A stretch of DNA of 64,000 nucleotides from Cruorifilaria tuberocauda (lineage: Eukaryota > Nematoda > Chromadorea > Rhabditida > Onchocercidae): assembly GCA_013365365.1 (NCBI GenBank), contig JABVXU010000172.1, positions 42,423 through 106,422 of the forward strand, given 5' to 3'. The notes beneath the pieces are model-generated. The model had not been told where the DNA came from. It made no database searches and saw only the letters and a list, made by a program, of their open reading frames with translations. Shown piece by piece: positions 24,915-37,919 of this stretch (its first letter is position 1; each line of letters starts with the position of its first letter). A program made the position numbers and the translations under genes.

Positions 24915-25899
24915 TATTTTGCTCTTGTTAACTCACTATTTGTATGGAGCTTTTCACAGTGATTTAGGTTTTAATCCTAGTAAGGATTTTGTGCCTCTAC
25001 CTTAAGTACCAGATAGGTCAGGACATTATCATTTTTTGTCTCTTGTCCGTTTTTTTCCTTTTATTCTTGTCTCTTGACTCATTTTGGCTAATTTGGTGTT
25101 ATTTTGTTAATTAACTTGGTAAATTTTTCACATTAGGTCTGTAAGATCCTCTTATCCATTGCTGTCTCAGATATAATATTGTTATTTCGATGTATTCTAG
25201 GAATTTTGATTAGTGTTTTGAAAAATGAAAATATACGGCTGATAAAAAATTAACAGAGATGAAAAAATCCTGCATCTCCACTACATCTAACTGTCTCCCT
25301 CTTTAGTTTGTTTGTTTTCCTCTTCAGAGAAGTAATAATTTATACTTTTAACTTTAGCTGTACTTCACCGATCGTTTTTCTTTCTTGGCTGTAATGCAAA
25401 TGTTTTACTTTGAATGGAAAACCTTAAATTTTCAATCGTAAATTTTGCTTCCTACTTTTCGAAAAATTTTTCAAAAAGTTTTGAGAAATACGAAGTAAAA
25501 TTTAATCGGAGGTTGCTGAGCGCAAAGATTGTCGATCGCGTGGAAATCACGTATTTTGTTTTTCATTATATTTTGACAATTAAAGCGCGATCGGAGATTT
25601 GATCCAAAGTACTGATAATCTGGGCATATCTGCCATCATAGCTGTTGATGTTGGTCGTGTTACCGTCAGTTTTGTTGATGTCCTCGATAATGTTCACGAT
25701 GTTTAGTAGGATCTATGATCGCTGAAGATACAATTATTACCAATTGTGCTGTCTTCTATACATCTGTGAATAAATAACTATACATCTGTTTTTGATGTTT
25801 AATAACAAATAATTATGAGAACTACAAAGCAATCACTTATACTATCTTGAATTCGAACCTAATAAATATATTCTTCGCATAGAACGAGTTTATGTCACA
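24915..25899. other. Convergent intergenic spacer
   Basis: Region between the stop codons of CLASRP (+) and the NYN nuclease (-), presumably holding both 3' UTRs. A GC-richer patch at 25500-25740 has short open frames but no family match. AATAAA on the plus strand occurs at 25769-25774, far downstream of CLASRP. Confidence 0.5.
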
Positions 25900-25905
25900 T
25901 TTATT
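25900..25905 (-). terminator. Poly(A) signal of the NYN nuclease gene
   Basis: Minus-strand AATAAA about 110 bases past the predicted stop codon at 26013. Confidence 0.5.
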
Positions 25906-26012
25906 TGAAGTAACATAAATTTCTTCAACTCAACGAATGTATCTGTTAATTTTCAGTGCTATTATATCTTCTTATTGATCAACTAATTTGAGTCACAATT
26001 ATGACTCGGAAT

Positions 26013-29000
26013 TCATACCATTTTTAGTTTGCGTTGTTTTGCTGCGGCGGAACCTGGAATTACCAAAGTAAATATGACAAGGAAGTACTGTTATATTCAG
26101 AAATTGGATAAATCGCTGATCACTTCAATTATTTATTTTATTAATATTATTCAAAAAAATCATTGGAGAAATATCTGGTGATTATTTGTGTTGTTCAGTT
26201 GGAAAAAATGCAAAAGGAAATGAAAGAAGAATAATGTCAAAACAATTAATATCCTTTCAGAATTACATCTTGGAAGTTAGATCTTTCGAACAAAAGTACT
26301 GTTGAGAAAAATGCCGATATTTAATAAAATATATAAGAATCGATAAATTAATAATTTACAAGAGATTGGTGGTGATAGCCAACGTTTTGTCAGTTCCTCA
26401 GGACGAATTAAATTTAATTCTTTACAATCTGATGCACATTTTCCACTAACAATATTATTAGTCAATTCCTTAAAATATTAAGCGGAAATATGATTGATAA
26501 ATTTTTGATTTGATTACATATGATCAATTAAACAGCTGTAAAGCTCGATTCCAAAACTATTCCAATCTTCTTTTTCTCTCATCTCTTATTATTTGTTATT
26601 CTACGTATATGTATAATACTATTTCATAATTTGGTGAGCTAAAATATAAAGATGTAATAATTATATTACAAATGTTAATTATTCAATTGTAAAAAGAAAT
26701 TTTTCAAGAAATACGCAAAACTTTTCGTTAATAACAGTCTAATTTGACGTTTTACCTTTGTATTTGAAGTTTGAATTGGTATAATTTTTGGTATTAAACA
26801 ATTCCTTGTAGCAATTTCATCAAATAATGCATCAATCGTGCGGATAATTTCATCCCGACGTTCTACTGTCCAACGCTCTCTGCGACTAACAGCCTGAAAT
26901 TTGATCTTGCCATCAATTAGTCATCATTGGGATATATTAATTAATTTTGATTAATCCAATTAATCCTTTGTGTCTTATGTTAAAATGATGGCAAATTTTT
27001 TAACAAGTATTCAGATTTAGTTTTTTAATTTACACGATGATAGTAGATTAAGTTAGCCGATTATCGAGGAGTATAATTAGAAGCAATTATTTATCGGTTG
27101 AATAGTTTTATGAATTTGTTCAAAAGTATTAATATTTCTCATAAGTTATCGTAATAGTTTCAGTTCCAGTTGCTTATTGTATTTCTTGAATGTATTTTCA
27201 CATTTGACATAATATGGTCATATGTATTATGATAAATTTGTTATCAGATACTTTGACATAATCTTTATCATTCGGAAGACAATATAAGCGCCGTTGTATG
27301 TGTTTTTCACTTGACCAAGAACCACTATTATCATCTAAGCATACAAGTAATTATCATCTAAATATGCAGATAAGACAAAAATTTTATTATATATATTTCG
27401 TTTAAATAATAACTTAGTTATTAATGATAATAATAAGTATCACTACTATGCCAGCACAATTCTTTCTGTTACGCTGCAACTTACTTGAGCTAACTTTCAC
27501 AAAACAATAGCAAAAAGTCTGAAAATTTGGAGTCAACAAATCAGTACCTAATTTCAGTTTAGTTTTGTGAATTGTGCACTTAAAAATTGCAAAGACGAAT
27601 GAAAAAGATTAGTGAAAAAAGTTTTTGAAGTAGATACTAATGCATCATTTTTTTGGAATAAAATAGAGTTAGCTGTCTCAAAAATTGAAATCCAACATTT
27701 TCCCTTTTGTTTTCAACGTAATTAAATGTATCGCAAATATGTTTACTGCGTTAGTAATAGGAATTGTATAGTATAAGTTGAAAAAAATTGAAGAGAAGGC
27801 GAATAAAAGTGATGAAGGGATCTAAATATAAATTAGTTTCAGAATGTTATGCTAAACATACGTAGGATGCAAAGTTCAGGTAGGAAACGAAAAAACCGAT
27901 CATGTCCATAGTGCACAAAATCACTGGTTAACGGACGAAAAATGATGTCAATTCGACGTTCCTTAATTATTTGACGTAAATCTCTGAAATAATGAGGAAA
28001 TTAAATTTAATATTCAGCGATTCAACAATTTTTTTTCTTTTCCTTGCACCTAATTAATGATAAGTGGATTATTTTGTTTGGTTTATAATAAATTATTAGG
28101 GAAAATATTAGAAGAAATAAAATTGAAATCGAAAATTTAGGATTTAAAATATAGGGAAAGCAATTTTTATTTCGGTTTCTTTTTTACAAATTCTTTTTAA
28201 TTGCTATTTCGTTTTACAAAATATCATGCAAATATATTAACATAAAAAGTGATTTTGGTATTTTGTAAAACACTAAAAATGACTTAAATTATTCAATCGA
28301 TTCCATTATATTTAGAAAATATTAGAACTAAAAGAAACTTGTAAGATTGTTCCTTTGCTATGTCATAATATCTATCACCAGATAATACACAGCCTCCATG
28401 ACGTTCCGCAAATTCTAACACAGATAAATCGTCGTAATTGATAAACGCCGGTCGACCGGCACGTGCGGTACGTGCTGGAGTAAATGTTAACACATCCAAA
28501 CCTTGCAATTTCTGCAAATCATCCTATCACCAATAGTTTTTTCTTCATCTTACTTTATTTTTTACTTTTTCCATTAACGTTGAACAAGAATTAACCCTTG
28601 ACCATCAACCGTTGAAAAAGCTATTGAAACATTTTGTGCTTTACTGTTATTTACTTGTTTTTTTATTTATTGAAAGTATACCATTTTTTTGTCACAACAA
28701 TAAATTTATTATTTTATGGAAATATTTGTACTTGCGAAATACTACAAACCGGTAGTATTTGTGAATTGGTTGCATTGAAATTGTGATTATTATTATAAAT
28801 TACGGGTAGAAATACAACAACATCCAAATCTCGAATTAGAAAAAATCGTACGATTGCCAATAAACCAGCACAATTGACATTTCCGGAAATTTATTCATGA
28901 TCGGAGTGAATTATATAAGAATAATTATGCAATCAATATTTGCTTTCAGAAGAAAACTATTAACTTATTGTAATTTCAGACCGATCTTCAATTAATAATG

Positions 29001-29224
29001 TTTGCAAAATATTGTTTTTTTTTTTTTTTAAATTACTATCATTTAACTTATTCGGGCAAAAAGCATTCACGTTTTTCCTTTTTTCCACCCCATTAAACTT
29101 ACTGACGGTCTATTCCGCATGAACTACGCGCCACGTTACAACCATCGATAACAATAAGACGTGGTATGGCGGATTCTGAAGGTTTTGCATAGATTCTTTC
29201 TCGTATCCGATCAAAGGGATACAT
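26013..29224 (-). CDS. Zc3h12a/NYN-type ribonuclease, RDE-8/Regnase-like
   Basis: Minus-strand gene: exons 29224-29103, about 28887-28750, 28523-28339, 27983-27862, 27334-27252, 26893-26756, 26468-26360 and 26053-26013; roughly 308 residues. The NYN/PIN-like nuclease fold is clear: RLIVIDGCNVARSS (first catalytic Asp and Asn), LLAIVRFFLIRDLDVVVFLP, LDVLTFTPAR, FINYDDLSVLEFAE (paired Asp), CVLSGDRYYDIAKEQ (last acidic residues), then IDIIFRPLTSDFVHYGHDRF. The acidic residues that bind metal in Regnase are present. There is no CCCH zinc finger, as in worm RDE-8 and its NYN relatives, which act in RNA interference. RDE-8-like is therefore favoured but not proven. Exon 2 has no AG acceptor in the needed phase and an in-frame TAA lies just upstream, so the gene may be broken, mis-sequenced or use an unusual splice. 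Start ATG at 29224 follows a possible trans-splice acceptor. Confidence 0.8.
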
Positions 29225-31497
29225 CGCAACACTGGATGATACTTTCAGAATTTTCCATTAGTAAAATAAAATCAAAATTTAGTATTACATTCATCTATTT
29301 TGTTATCCTTATTCGTAACTCTTTTCAAAAAGTTATTATAATTTCATAATTGATTACTAATTATTAAATTATTAATATGCAGTGTGCAATAGTATCTTCT
29401 CTTTTATCCTTCACTAAAGAAAAGAAATTTCGATGATAATAAAATTCTTTTGTTAAGGTTTAGAAATTTTGAAATTTTGGTTGACTTTTGAGAATCAAAT
29501 CGAAAAACTAATGGATCATTTCTACAGTGTTCTATTCGCGATATCATGAACGAAAAATTACGAGATGTTTGATCTTTCAAGCGTCCGTTAACAAAAAAAG
29601 AGTTGAAAGTAATGGAATTATAGTTCATATTACAATATATTTAAAGGTAATTGGAAATTTGATGTAAATTTCGGTTTAATTCAGTTTAACTTTGAATAAA
29701 TTAATAAATAAATGGACGAATCTTTATTTAAATAATATGCTGAATAAATCATCCTATGAGTAGCTAGTTAATTTAATTTATTTGCATTTCCTCCAATCCA
29801 AAAACTATTGCATTTTGGGGTAAGGTTATATTTTTAAATCCAACAGCATTTAGCTCGGTAACATCAATATTTATATAAGTTTAAGCAAACATAACACCGT
29901 TACAGAATCAATTACTTAAAAATAATATTAAAAAGACAGAGTTAAGTTAAGATACGACGAGCAATCAGCAATAATTATAAAATGGATTATAGCAATCATT
30001 AATATAATGGCTTCACTAAACGATTACAGCATTTCAAAAATTTCACCTATTTCCCATCAAGCTGCATTATTAAAATGCATTGAAATAATTTACGGTATAA
30101 CTCAAAATTAAAAAGTAACCGCATGTAATGAAACTTACAAAACAAAATAATTAAAGCATCACCCTTTTTTTGCTTTCAGTATTTGACTAAACTTTAAAAT
30201 CTTGATTTATTAGTTCTTAAATGAGCTGACAGTATCTCCCCGTACATTACAAAACCCGAAAGGTCCACATGACAACGTATCCTATTTTATTATCTCGCTA
30301 ATATCGCAAATATGGAAATTTTATCATTGACTTAAACAATTTCAATTTAAACATGAAACTTAAAGCTAAACGCATTTTCGAAGGAAACTTAAATTCTTTG
30401 AAAATTTTTATTGGAAAATGTAAGTTTATTAAATAAGTTAAAATCCTCGAGAATTCTCAAATGAACGTGTACTAGAGATATTACCCGCATCTCTCAATCA
30501 ATTGCAAGGTGGGAAAACTTGGAAATTTCAAATTTCAATTGTATGCTCCAAATTTCGAGACCAAATTAAATGAATTTTCAACTGTTTACAATTTTTCAAA
30601 AATTTAACGAAAACTCGAGAAAAAAAATCGAAATTCTAAATTGCAGACCGTATTAAATCCTTATTTAAAACTTGGGATACGTTAAGCCTAAATAAATCTC
30701 ATTATTCCGATAATCTTTAAGCATTTAGTAATTGATTAATTCTTCCTGCCATGCTGCTTTTCTGTGGCTTTCAATTCTTTTTTTACTCTTTTGAAATTAA
30801 AAACTTGTTTCATTTGCAATCCAATGGTTTCATACTTTATTTATTATCAATGAAATTTAGGGTTAATCGCAGACTTTTATATTCCTTTCTATCCTTCTTT
30901 TGTTTTAGAATAGAGAATCCACTCATTTGAAATCTGTTAATTTCAAAGTAAAATGGATGGGTAGTCGGAATGAAAATTGTAGGCTCACTTTTGCTGTTAA
31001 TAATTTTCTTTCTTGATTGAACTTTTTACAAATGTAATGTTAATTAGTTGTTGTTTATTTCTATCGTCTTGTCTCTATGTTTATTTTATTGTTTTATAAT
31101 ACTACGAGACCCAAACAATTAGAGAATTTTATTAATTTAATTGGATCCTTTTGTTTGTATATCATAGTATTTCAATTCCAAATAAGCATTTAATACTATT
31201 CTCTATGCTTAATAATAGAACAGATCTGTAGCAATTTTTATATTATCAATATATTATCAAAAATAGGTATGAAAAAATTTAATAGCGTGGGCACGATTGA
31301 TGTATTTATGTATTATTAAATGCATATGATACTGTCAATGATGTAGAAGATAAATTTGGCTCTGTGGTACTGTTAATGGGTATTGCAAAATATTTTTGGT
31401 ACTGGTATTAATGGAGGATATTCGCGCTATTGAGGTATATATATTATTGTTTTTATCGGATGCAGATTATCTTTTCAGAATAATTTAATAATTTATA
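29225..31497. other. Intergenic, no gene seen
   Basis: AT-rich spacer between the divergent NYN nuclease (-) and SLC52 (+) genes, probably holding both promoters. Open frames are short and unremarkable. A TTTTCAG at 31472-31478, 20 bases before the next start codon, looks like a spliced-leader acceptor. Confidence 0.5.
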
Positions 31498-34400
31498 ATG
31501 ACGATTAAGTTACCAACCTATATTTGCGTCATATTATTTGGTTCTACGTCGTGGTTGAGTACAAATTCTGTATGGATGGAACTACCGTTGCTCACTGAAA
31601 AACTGCCAGAGAGATGGAGTTTACCGTCGTATCTGACCGTTGTTGTGCAGGTAAGCATATTTAGGGACAGAATTTGTTAGGGTTTTCCACGCATATAAAT
31701 CGTAAAAAAATGTTTTATAAATATGTATTGCTGTTGCTGCAAGATATCCAAATGGGCACTGAGATGTCTTTCAAATGCAATGAACCAGTTTGGATTCCAT
31801 TTTGAATTCATCCCCAATCCATGCGTAACTTCATTTCACTTGTAAATGATGCAAGAATTTATTAATAAGTTTTTATAAATTCTATTAGTATTTAAATGTT
31901 ATCTTATTAGTGAAACAAAGCTGGATAACGATTGGAGAATAAAAATTTATAGTATGAAATTTTTTTTTAATACATACCAATATGGAAGGATTGACTAAGC
32001 AGTTTAAATAATGCAGGATTAATGCACTAGTTAGCAATTTTGATATCGTTTAATTTATAAGTGAATTCTTATGCTCATTTTTATTTCTTTTTAGTATTTC
32101 AGATTGCTTCTATTGGTCCATTGATTTACAGCATCATACGTAAGTTTTCAAAAATATCCATTCCAGTACCAGCTGTAATCTTAATATTACTTATATTTTG
32201 CTGTTTATGCACTATATTAATGGCGCTGTTTTGGTCTCAAACAGTCTTCCTCTTTGGGCAAGAACGATCTGTGGTACTAATGATTTTGCTTTTTGGTACA
32301 TGTTTTCATATATTTTACTTCTTTATTTCTTAAATTAAGAAAATGTATACAAAGATGGTTTAGATGAAATGATAGTTGATTACTTATTCTGCAATGTATT
32401 TGTGCTTTGTGACTACATTACTGTATCTAAAACTGAGCCTGGTTTGAATGTATCTGGTACCTGTATTTCTATGAAGTACATAACGCTGGCATGTGACTCG
32501 CTAATTTACAAAAAAAGAAAGTCTACTGAAATAAATAAATATATAAACTGCCTACATATATCATTTTTAAGGTATGGCACTAGTTAATGGGACATCAAAT
32601 GTGCTCTTTATGCCATATATGGCTACATTTCATGCTTCTTATTTAACGGCATATTTTGTTGGTATGGGCTTAAGTGCTTTATTTCCAAGTGTCGTTTCGA
32701 TTTTGCAAGGTTATCTTCTTAAAATATTTATTTACTCATTAATAATATGCTTCAGTGGGCAGAATTAGATTTAATAGTCTAACTTTGGTATTGTTGAGCC
32801 CATCATAGTCCTAGCTCATTTTTTATTTTCATTTATTCTTTTCATCTTCTCCTGTCTTTTGTACTTTCTATACACATCTATTATTCTTTGTCTTTTATTT
32901 TGTAGGTAATAGCAATGATTGCATCGTTGTAAATGGAACGTCGGTACAAATCAGTGGTATTTTGCAATTTGGCGTCACAGAATACAATTTCATAATGCTT
33001 GGTTGGATGATTCTTGCTACTGCTGCGTGTGTTTATCTGATCCATCTTAGAAATACTGAAATTGCAGAAAAAAGAAAATCTTCAGTGAATCAGTTTTCTA
33101 TGAAATTATCACCAATTAATGATTCTGGCCCGCTTAGTGATGGTGAAGTTAGCCCTTTGATTGTCAGTTTGCTTTATTTTGTTTTCTTTTTGCATATTAT
33201 TAAAATAGATGTCCTTATAACGCTCTTCTATCTTAATAACGAATTGAATATTAAATTCGACTGTTCATTAACTTTTATTTTTTTCTCTCTTTAACGTCTG
33301 TCTAACCATTCATTCAAGGTGATGGTTCTGGTCATCTGGTCTTAGTTATCCTGTTTGTTATTTATTGATTTGTTCAAAATTTCCAGAAATATGCTATCAT
33401 GTTTTGACTTTGATTATCATTGCCGCTATCGTGAGATGATCAAATTGGTTTCGTGTCAGTTTTGCATTCCTAAAATCTCACTTATATGTACAGAGTACAT
33501 TTGGTTAATGAGATATTCATAAAGTTTTCAGGCAAGTTATGAATAGCTTAATTTTTTTCAGCAATATATTGAAACGTGTGTCGTTGAAGATAAATCACAC
33601 ACTGATAGGTTACGATTCGGACTACTATTATTTTTGATGGCTACCGTAAATGCTCAAATGAATGGAATTGTTCCTAGCGTTCAAAGTTATGCATCTTTGC
33701 CTTTTTCTCAGGTTCTGTTTTACAAGAATTCGAGATCTAATAATGTTTAAGCTAAAAACATTTACTACCTCATTTACTGTTTGTTCATTCATGAAGCTGA
33801 GTACCTTATCCATTTGACTTTACCAATCTCTGAATCAAGCATTTAAATCCTCACAGACAATGCATTGCCAAGTCTTTTAATTTGGACCCCTCACTTTACT
33901 TGTATACTTTTTATATACCAATATTTTATTCATTTTTGGTTTTGCTTATATTTTATCCTAATCTTTTTTTTTTGCAGAAAACATACCATCATGGTTTAAC
34001 ATTATCGAATATCGTATCACCGATTGTTTGTTTTTTGCCCCTTTTTGTGAAAATTACTGATTTATCTATATTGATATTGCTTACGCTCGCTTCAACAGCA
34101 CTAACTGGGATAATTATCACTTTTGCAGCTATGAGCCCGACACCTCTTTTGCAATTTTCTACGTGGGGATCTGTACTCATTGTATGTAACTTTTACAATT
34201 AAACCTAAATTTTCTTTCTTACATTTCCTTCGAAGAGATCCCTGTCTTGCCAATTTTTTGTCTATTTCTCGATCTATTCATGTTTTTATATTTAGTGGGA
34301 CTTCAGAATTTGAGAAAATAATTTTTGAATTTTTTAATGGGTATTACTAATGATTCCGGGTTAGTGTATTTTTTCATCTGAAGGTTTATTCAAATATTTC

Positions 34401-35243
34401 TTTTTCAATTAATATCGTGAAGATAATTTCAAACTTCACTTTGCATTTTATTATGTTGCTGTAAAAGATTAAAATACTAAAAAGAAAATTTTTTTCATAT
34501 TCGGTAGAACGGGGCAAAACATATAAGGTAATATGTTATATATTAATAATGAATATTTCGTAGTGGACATTAAGGTAGTGATATCAGTGAAGAAGTTAGT
34601 GAAAACACTGATAAGAATCCAAATAGATGATATATACAAAGAAGAAATTTAAATAAGTTCTAATTTACTTATTCGACTTTTAGATAATCATCGTAGTTTG
34701 CTCAGTAGCATTGAATTCATTCCTTCGAACAGTTCTAGCAACTGTATTGGGTGATGATGCAACTAATAACGAAATACGGCTTTTCTGGGGTGGAGTATTT
34801 ATACAGGTAAGGATTTTTACAAAAAAATTTAAAGCTCAATTTAATGTGTTGGGACTTTAATATTGCGAAATTTCATGATTTTTTTCGATTTTGTAACGTA
34901 TAATAATCATCCATTAATGGTACGCTTCTCAGATTTCTAATTATTTTAGTAAAGAATAATTACCTCTTTCCATTTGTATAATTTTCATCTATTCCTACAA
35001 CCTAGTATCGTGAACATAAGAAGCACGGAAGAAAATTCAAAGATCGAAGGAAATTATTTTAAATTATATTATTGTTTTCAATTCACTTAATTTATTCAAA
35101 TTTTTTTATTAACAACTTTTTCAGAATTTCAGTTCCATTTTTAAGTTCCATTTTTTCAGATCGGATCATTTTTGGGTTCAGTTTTGATGTTTCCTTTAAT
35201 TAATGTATTTCATTTATTTGTTTCCGCACCGCCATGTCCATAA
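31498..35243 (+). CDS. rft-1: Riboflavin transporter, SLC52/RFT family
   Basis: Plasma-membrane riboflavin importer. Eight exons (31498-31650, 32103-32295, 32572-32709, 32906-33162, 33562-33711, 33978-34181, 34684-34806, 35160-35243) join in phase to give 433 residues with about ten to eleven hydrophobic helices. Family landmarks in order are GSTSWLSTNSVWMELPLL, LPERWSLPSYLTVVVQ, GTSNVLFMPYMATFHASYL, FVGMGLSALFPSVVSILQG, MNGIVPSVQSYASLPFSQ, then GSFLGSVLMFPLINVFHLF and the short C-terminal end APPCP. A hydrophilic loop (EKRKSSVNQFSMKLSPINDS) separates the two halves, as in the family. Worms have more than one paralogue, so 'rft-1' means the family rather than a proven orthologue. The exon 3 acceptor is AAG rather than CAG. 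Confidence 0.9.
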
Positions 35244-36884
35244 TAGGTATTTTACCTTCAAGATTTTTATTCCGTTTCATGCCTCTAAGGATCTTGTATC
35301 AATATTAAATAAGTTGTTATTTGGCAAGTGTTTTTTAGTTCAAAATAGATTCCTTGCGAGTTTTTATTCTCTTCCTTGATAATTTAATAATTTAATGAAT
35401 AGTTTTAATTAGTTTTCACCAACATCACCTTAATGTCCAAATCAATGAAAGTGAATGTGATGTTTGAAAAGTGAGAAAGCTCATGATGAATACTACTTTT
35501 TTGCTCTGGCTTTGTTAATGCAGCGGTTGAAAGGATTATTTCAGAAGAAATAATCAGAAAATCTTGATCTACCGCAGTGGTCGTTGATTCTTAGGTGTTT
35601 GTAACATTTATTGAAATTCACTTAATCTTTCATTTATTTGTTTTTTTCAACGTATTTTTGCTTAAATTATTCCAAAATTTTCTCTTTCACTTCACTAGCG
35701 CTTTTAGTTTGTAATAATTTCTTTATATATATATAATTTTCCGCGAGAGAATCTGAAGTTCTTGTCTTCATATCAACAAGCTTTATTCTAATATTGTTGA
35801 TAACTTACATTACATGTATTCTATCTTTTTGCTTGACATATCCCGCCTACTACTCGCCTTTATTTACAAGTATTTCTAATTTTTGTCATAGCTTGTAATG
35901 TCAAACATTTAGAATTAGATTTTTTGCAAAATGGTAAGAATTTTTTTCGGCTTATTATGAATTGGTTTATGAATACCTTTCACCCAGTAAGCATTTCATG
36001 GCTGTAAAATTCTCATCGCTGATATTAATTGGGATATTTGGAACTAAATCAACGTATTATTGAGGTGGGAGGTGTTTTCAAGTGAAAAAGTGAAATGAGC
36101 ATTTTGATTATGTAAATTCGCATGACCACAGTCAGATAATTTGAGTAGAGGCACCTTTTTTCGGGTTATGATGATATTCTTAGGGTCATTACATAACTTT
36201 AATTTATTATTGTGTATTAAATTCTTGTTGAAAATTAATAAAATTATCTTTAATCACCACAACACAATAAAACATCCAAGACATCGACAGTTATTTTCAA
36301 CTAACCGTAAGGATCTAGGAACATTATATATTTTTTATTCTATATTACTGGAGCTGGACGTTAATATAGTTAACAATATAATAAATGCAATGGTTACGGG
36401 ATATGCAATATTCTTACGACAATGCCGGCTTTAATGGCAGGATTCATAGTTGGACTATAAATTTCAGGAATCTGGGACGCCGATTTTCGTAAAGGGTTAT
36501 TTTGACGGTTCACCGATGCGATCTCGAGTCTCAGAGATGGATAGTTTCCGTCATTGGCTACGCTTTATATGCGTGAGATTATGTATTCGTGGGATGTGTA
36601 ATAATTTATTCTTTCAGTTTGATTTTTTAACCAAGATGAAATAAGATTACCGGAGTTTTGTAAAATTATTTAATTAACTGTTTATATACCCGAAATATTA
36701 TTTTTCACTATTTAGCTGAGAATGTTAACTATCTTTCCTATTTTATTTTATTTGTAATGTGTGTTTTACTTAATTTTTTTCGCATAGTCGTAATATTGAT
36801 CTTTGATGTCATTTGATCATTTGAGTCTGCTTTTATATTATAGATTGTGTATATTTTCGTTCCTTTCAAGCTGGAAAAGCATCG
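35244..36884. other. Intergenic, with a possible gene relic
   Basis: Spacer between two same-strand genes. Most of it is AT-rich without signal. A GC-richer piece at about 36400-36640 translates to short hydrophobic or basic stretches in several frames, broken by stops, and could be a relic. TTTCAAG ending at 36870 is a possible trans-splice acceptor for the next gene. Confidence 0.4.
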
Positions 36885-37919
36885 ATGAGTTCTGAGCAAA
36901 ATCCGACCAAAATTATATTGCCACCAGCAATTCGTGTGTCACCGCTTTTGCGGTTTATGCGTTATTCTTTTCTTGGTAACTTTATATGTTCACATAAATT
37001 GGTGGATGTAGCCGTATGTGCTTTCATATCTTTTATAATTTATAACTGTAATTAAAATTACTTTGCTGTAATTAATTCGTGCGCAAAAACTGAGTTACGT
37101 TGGAAATTCACTGACATTTGAGTGAACGAGCAAAGTAATTTTAATCAATCATTTGATGAAATTTGAGTGGACTTTTGTCTCATAACTTGCATAACAAAAT
37201 TAGAATGTCAATTAATTAATTTCAATATAATTAAGGATTGGGTGTTATTTGGGGATATTTCCGTCACCGAATGATTTGCGAGAAACATGTAGCTGTGCGG
37301 CAGAAGGAACATGACGAGAAACTTAAAAAAGCGGAGGAAGAACGCATACTGCACAAACAACAAGGAAATAAAAGCTTATACGATATTTATTTGGTAGGCT
37401 GTTAAGATTTTCACAAGTTTTTATACAATCAATATATGAATTATTTAAGACGCAAAAATATCTTTCGTATTAGCATCTATGTCAGTCAGAATTTCTTCTG
37501 ATGGTTTTCAAAGTTTAAAAGTATTGTCTGCTGAAAAAAGTAAAAGTTGTAAGACTATTTCGCGGACGTCATTGCAATGGAGTGAAAGACCTCAAACTTC
37601 ATTACTTTTCATCCTTAATAATACTTCCAAGTTACGAGAGAATTTATGGTACAAAGTGTAGGTTTGATTATTATATTCATCGACTTATAAGTTTTTGCAG
37701 CAATATAATGGAAATTATACTATTTAAAGTATAACTTCAACTTAAATCATCTATTGAAAAATGCGTGAATGTACTCATTTTGGAAGAAAATAATTATAAT
37801 TTTTGCATGTTTGCTTTTTCTGAATATATAAACATGTTCCTGCATTCACTAATTTTTAGAACGTCTTGGAAACCGATCTCGATGAAGGTGGTTCACTCTT
37901 TGGTACTGTTCGGGAGTAA
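36885..37919 (+). CDS. ATP5ME: Mitochondrial ATP synthase subunit e
   Basis: Small inner-membrane subunit of the F1Fo ATP synthase, involved in dimer formation and cristae shape. Three exons (36885-36975, 37236-37393, 37860-37919) join in phase to give 102 residues. The core LPPAIRVSPLLRFMRYS is followed by GLGVIWGYFRHRM, the single membrane helix with a glycine motif. A long charged helix follows (VRQKEHDEKLKKAEEERIL). The third exon adds NVLETDLDEGGSLFGTVRE before TAA. Reading through the second donor would end four codons later; the third exon is preferred because it has a good acceptor (TTTTTAG) and keeps the phase. Human subunit e is about 69 residues, so the tail is longer here. Confidence 0.85.

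Noticed and set aside
25609..25712. Open stretch STDNLGISAIIAVDVGRVTV downstream of CLASRP
   Set aside because: Codons look plausible but there is no start, no clear acceptor partner and no family match.
35470..35600. Possible box C/D snoRNA (ATGATGA near 35483)
   Set aside because: No CTGA box D follows at a fitting distance and no terminal stem is seen.
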